Below are positions 6,893 through 7,671 of a stretch of 7,671 nucleotides of DNA, one piece after another. Numbering within the stretch: position 1 is the first letter of the stretch; every line of letters starts with the position of its first letter. The notes under the pieces were generated by a model that was not told the DNA's origin, ran no database searches, and worked only from the letters and a program-made list of their open reading frames with translations. Origin of the DNA: a bacterium (lineage in GTDB: Bacteria; JAMCPX01); assembly GCA_021787655.1 (NCBI GenBank), contig JAJYLM010000100.1, positions 1 through 7,671 of the forward strand. Direction: 5' to 3'. Both the position numbers and the translations under genes were made by a program.

Positions 6893-7671
6893 AATCTTCC
6901 CGCTGCCTTCCTGAGGTTCGTGTCTGCTGCAAGGGCACGGAGATCAGCACTGTTAAAAAACGGTATTTCCTTGACCAGGAGCGCCAGGACTGCATCAAAC
7001 CCGCCGAGCTTCTTTCCGGATATCGCAGCGATGATATCCGCGAGGACATCGAGGTCGTTTTTCGCGTTCGTCTTTGGATCGACAGCCTGCCGTATCCTCT
7101 GCACCTGACCTTCCCTGCTGGTGTACGTTCCGTCTTTCTGGGCGAAACTGAATCCCGGCAGAACATACTGCGCGTTGTCTGCGAAAATGGACGGCTTGAA
7201 ATCCTGGAGAACAATATTCTTGATGCCTTTTACCTTTTCCACATATCCGTCCATCCGGTTGAAGGTCGGTCCGAGAACATACAGAAGCTCGGGCCCCCGG
7301 GCAATGACCTCATCGACGGACTCAAGCTTCACACCCAGTGCTGCTGCTATCTGTTCGATACCCTTCAGGTTGGGTGCCTGGACTCCTTTTCTGAGCTGCA
7401 ATTTTGTGTTCTTGTTAAATTCCTGTGCATCCGGGAACTGCAGGACACCGGCGCTGGTGCTGCCGGCAACCGTCTTTATGAGGTAGAAAAAAGCATACGC
7501 CTCTTCGTTTGTGGCAAAGGGCGAAATGACCGCGCCAACTTTTGTCCCCGCCTGCTTTATTTGCAGGGCAACCGCAGCGGTAATATCTGTCCACGATGTC
7601 GTTCCCTGCTCGTGCCTGTTGACAGGACCGGCGGCCAGACCGTTCTCGATCGCTTTCTTGTAGCCGAACCT
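6886..7671 (-). CDS. nuoG: NADH-quinone oxidoreductase subunit G (partial, C-terminal 261 residues; compact form)
   Basis: This is the C-terminal part of the large peripheral-arm subunit of complex I. The frame is open from the right edge to a TAG at 6886-6888, so the N-terminus with its iron-sulfur clusters lies outside the window. The fragment starts at RFGY, which in the family directly follows the last cluster-binding segment. It continues with TSWTDITAAVALQI (about 25-38) and SPFATNEEAYAFF (about 50-62), which match the start of the molybdopterin-oxidoreductase-type domain. Near residues 125-135 is ARGPELLYVLG. Near 152-192 is the late-domain signature: IVLQDF, then YVLPGFSFAQKDGTYTS and REGQVQRI. 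In standard NuoG about 480 residues follow the TNEE element; here only about 205 do. The middle of the domain, where molybdenum enzymes hold their cofactor, appears absent. No frameshift is seen within the fragment, so it looks like a genuinely compact protein. It ends overlapping nuoH by 7 nt. Confidence 0.9.
   Translation of the reverse strand, partial: RFGYKKAIENGLAAGPVNRHEQGTTSWTDITAAVALQIKQAGTKVGAVISPFATNEEAYAFFYLIKTVAGSTSAGVLQFPDAQEFNKNTKLQLRKGVQAPNLKGIEQIAAALGVKLESVDEVIARGPELLYVLGPTFNRMDGYVEKVKGIKNIVLQDFKPSIFADNAQYVLPGFSFAQKDGTYTSREGQVQRIRQAVDPKTNAKNDLDVLADIIAAISGKKLGGFDAVLALLVKEIPFFNSADLRALAADTNLRKAAGRLW

Noticed and set aside
6886..7401. A separate 171-residue gene starting with TTG at 7401
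   Set aside because: The same frame is open without a stop to the window edge, and the upstream residues (RFGY, SPFATNEEAYAFF) are NuoG-like. The TTG is an internal leucine codon of nuoG.
1..7671. A hidden novel system such as a defence locus, retroelement, CRISPR array or structured RNA
   Set aside because: All but a few bases of the window are accounted for by conserved complex I genes. I saw no repeat arrays, inverted-repeat element ends or non-coding gap large enough to hold one.

Overview
The window is one uninterrupted stretch of a bacterial respiratory complex I (NADH:quinone oxidoreductase, nuo) operon. All genes are on the minus strand. Transcription runs from high to low coordinates in the order nuoG (3' end only), nuoH, nuoI, nuoJ, nuoK, nuoL, nuoM, nuoN (5' part only). 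Six genes are complete and two are cut by the window edges.

Right edge (6886-7671): the C-terminal part of NuoG, the peripheral-arm iron-sulfur/molybdopterin-fold subunit. Then come NuoH (quinone-site membrane subunit), NuoI (two 4Fe-4S clusters that pass electrons to quinone), NuoJ and NuoK (small membrane subunits of the E-channel). The three antiporter-like proton-pumping subunits NuoL, NuoM and NuoN follow, with NuoN running off the left edge. Every junction is a short overlap (4-7 nt) or a gap of 1-6 nt. There is no room for internal promoters or terminators between genes, and translational coupling is likely. No stretch lacks a gene, and I see no RNA gene, mobile element, repeat array or CRISPR.

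The proton-path residues I could locate by eye are all present: the TM5 Glu and TM7 Lys in L, M and N, the two membrane Glu of NuoK, and the acidic Q-site loop of NuoH. NuoI has both CxxCxxCxxxCP motifs. The genes therefore look functional. NuoF and NuoE are outside the window, so NADH as electron donor is assumed from the family and not shown here.

The organism is a bacterium with about half G+C by eye and the complete G-to-N gene order. Sequence style suggests a Nitrospirota- or Desulfobacterota-like lineage, but this is a weak impression that needs a tree. This is mostly an ordinary housekeeping locus and I found no previously undescribed system. Two things deserve a second look: NuoG seems to have lost much of its molybdopterin-type domain, and NuoI carries an extra segment of about 20-25 residues before its first iron-sulfur motif.
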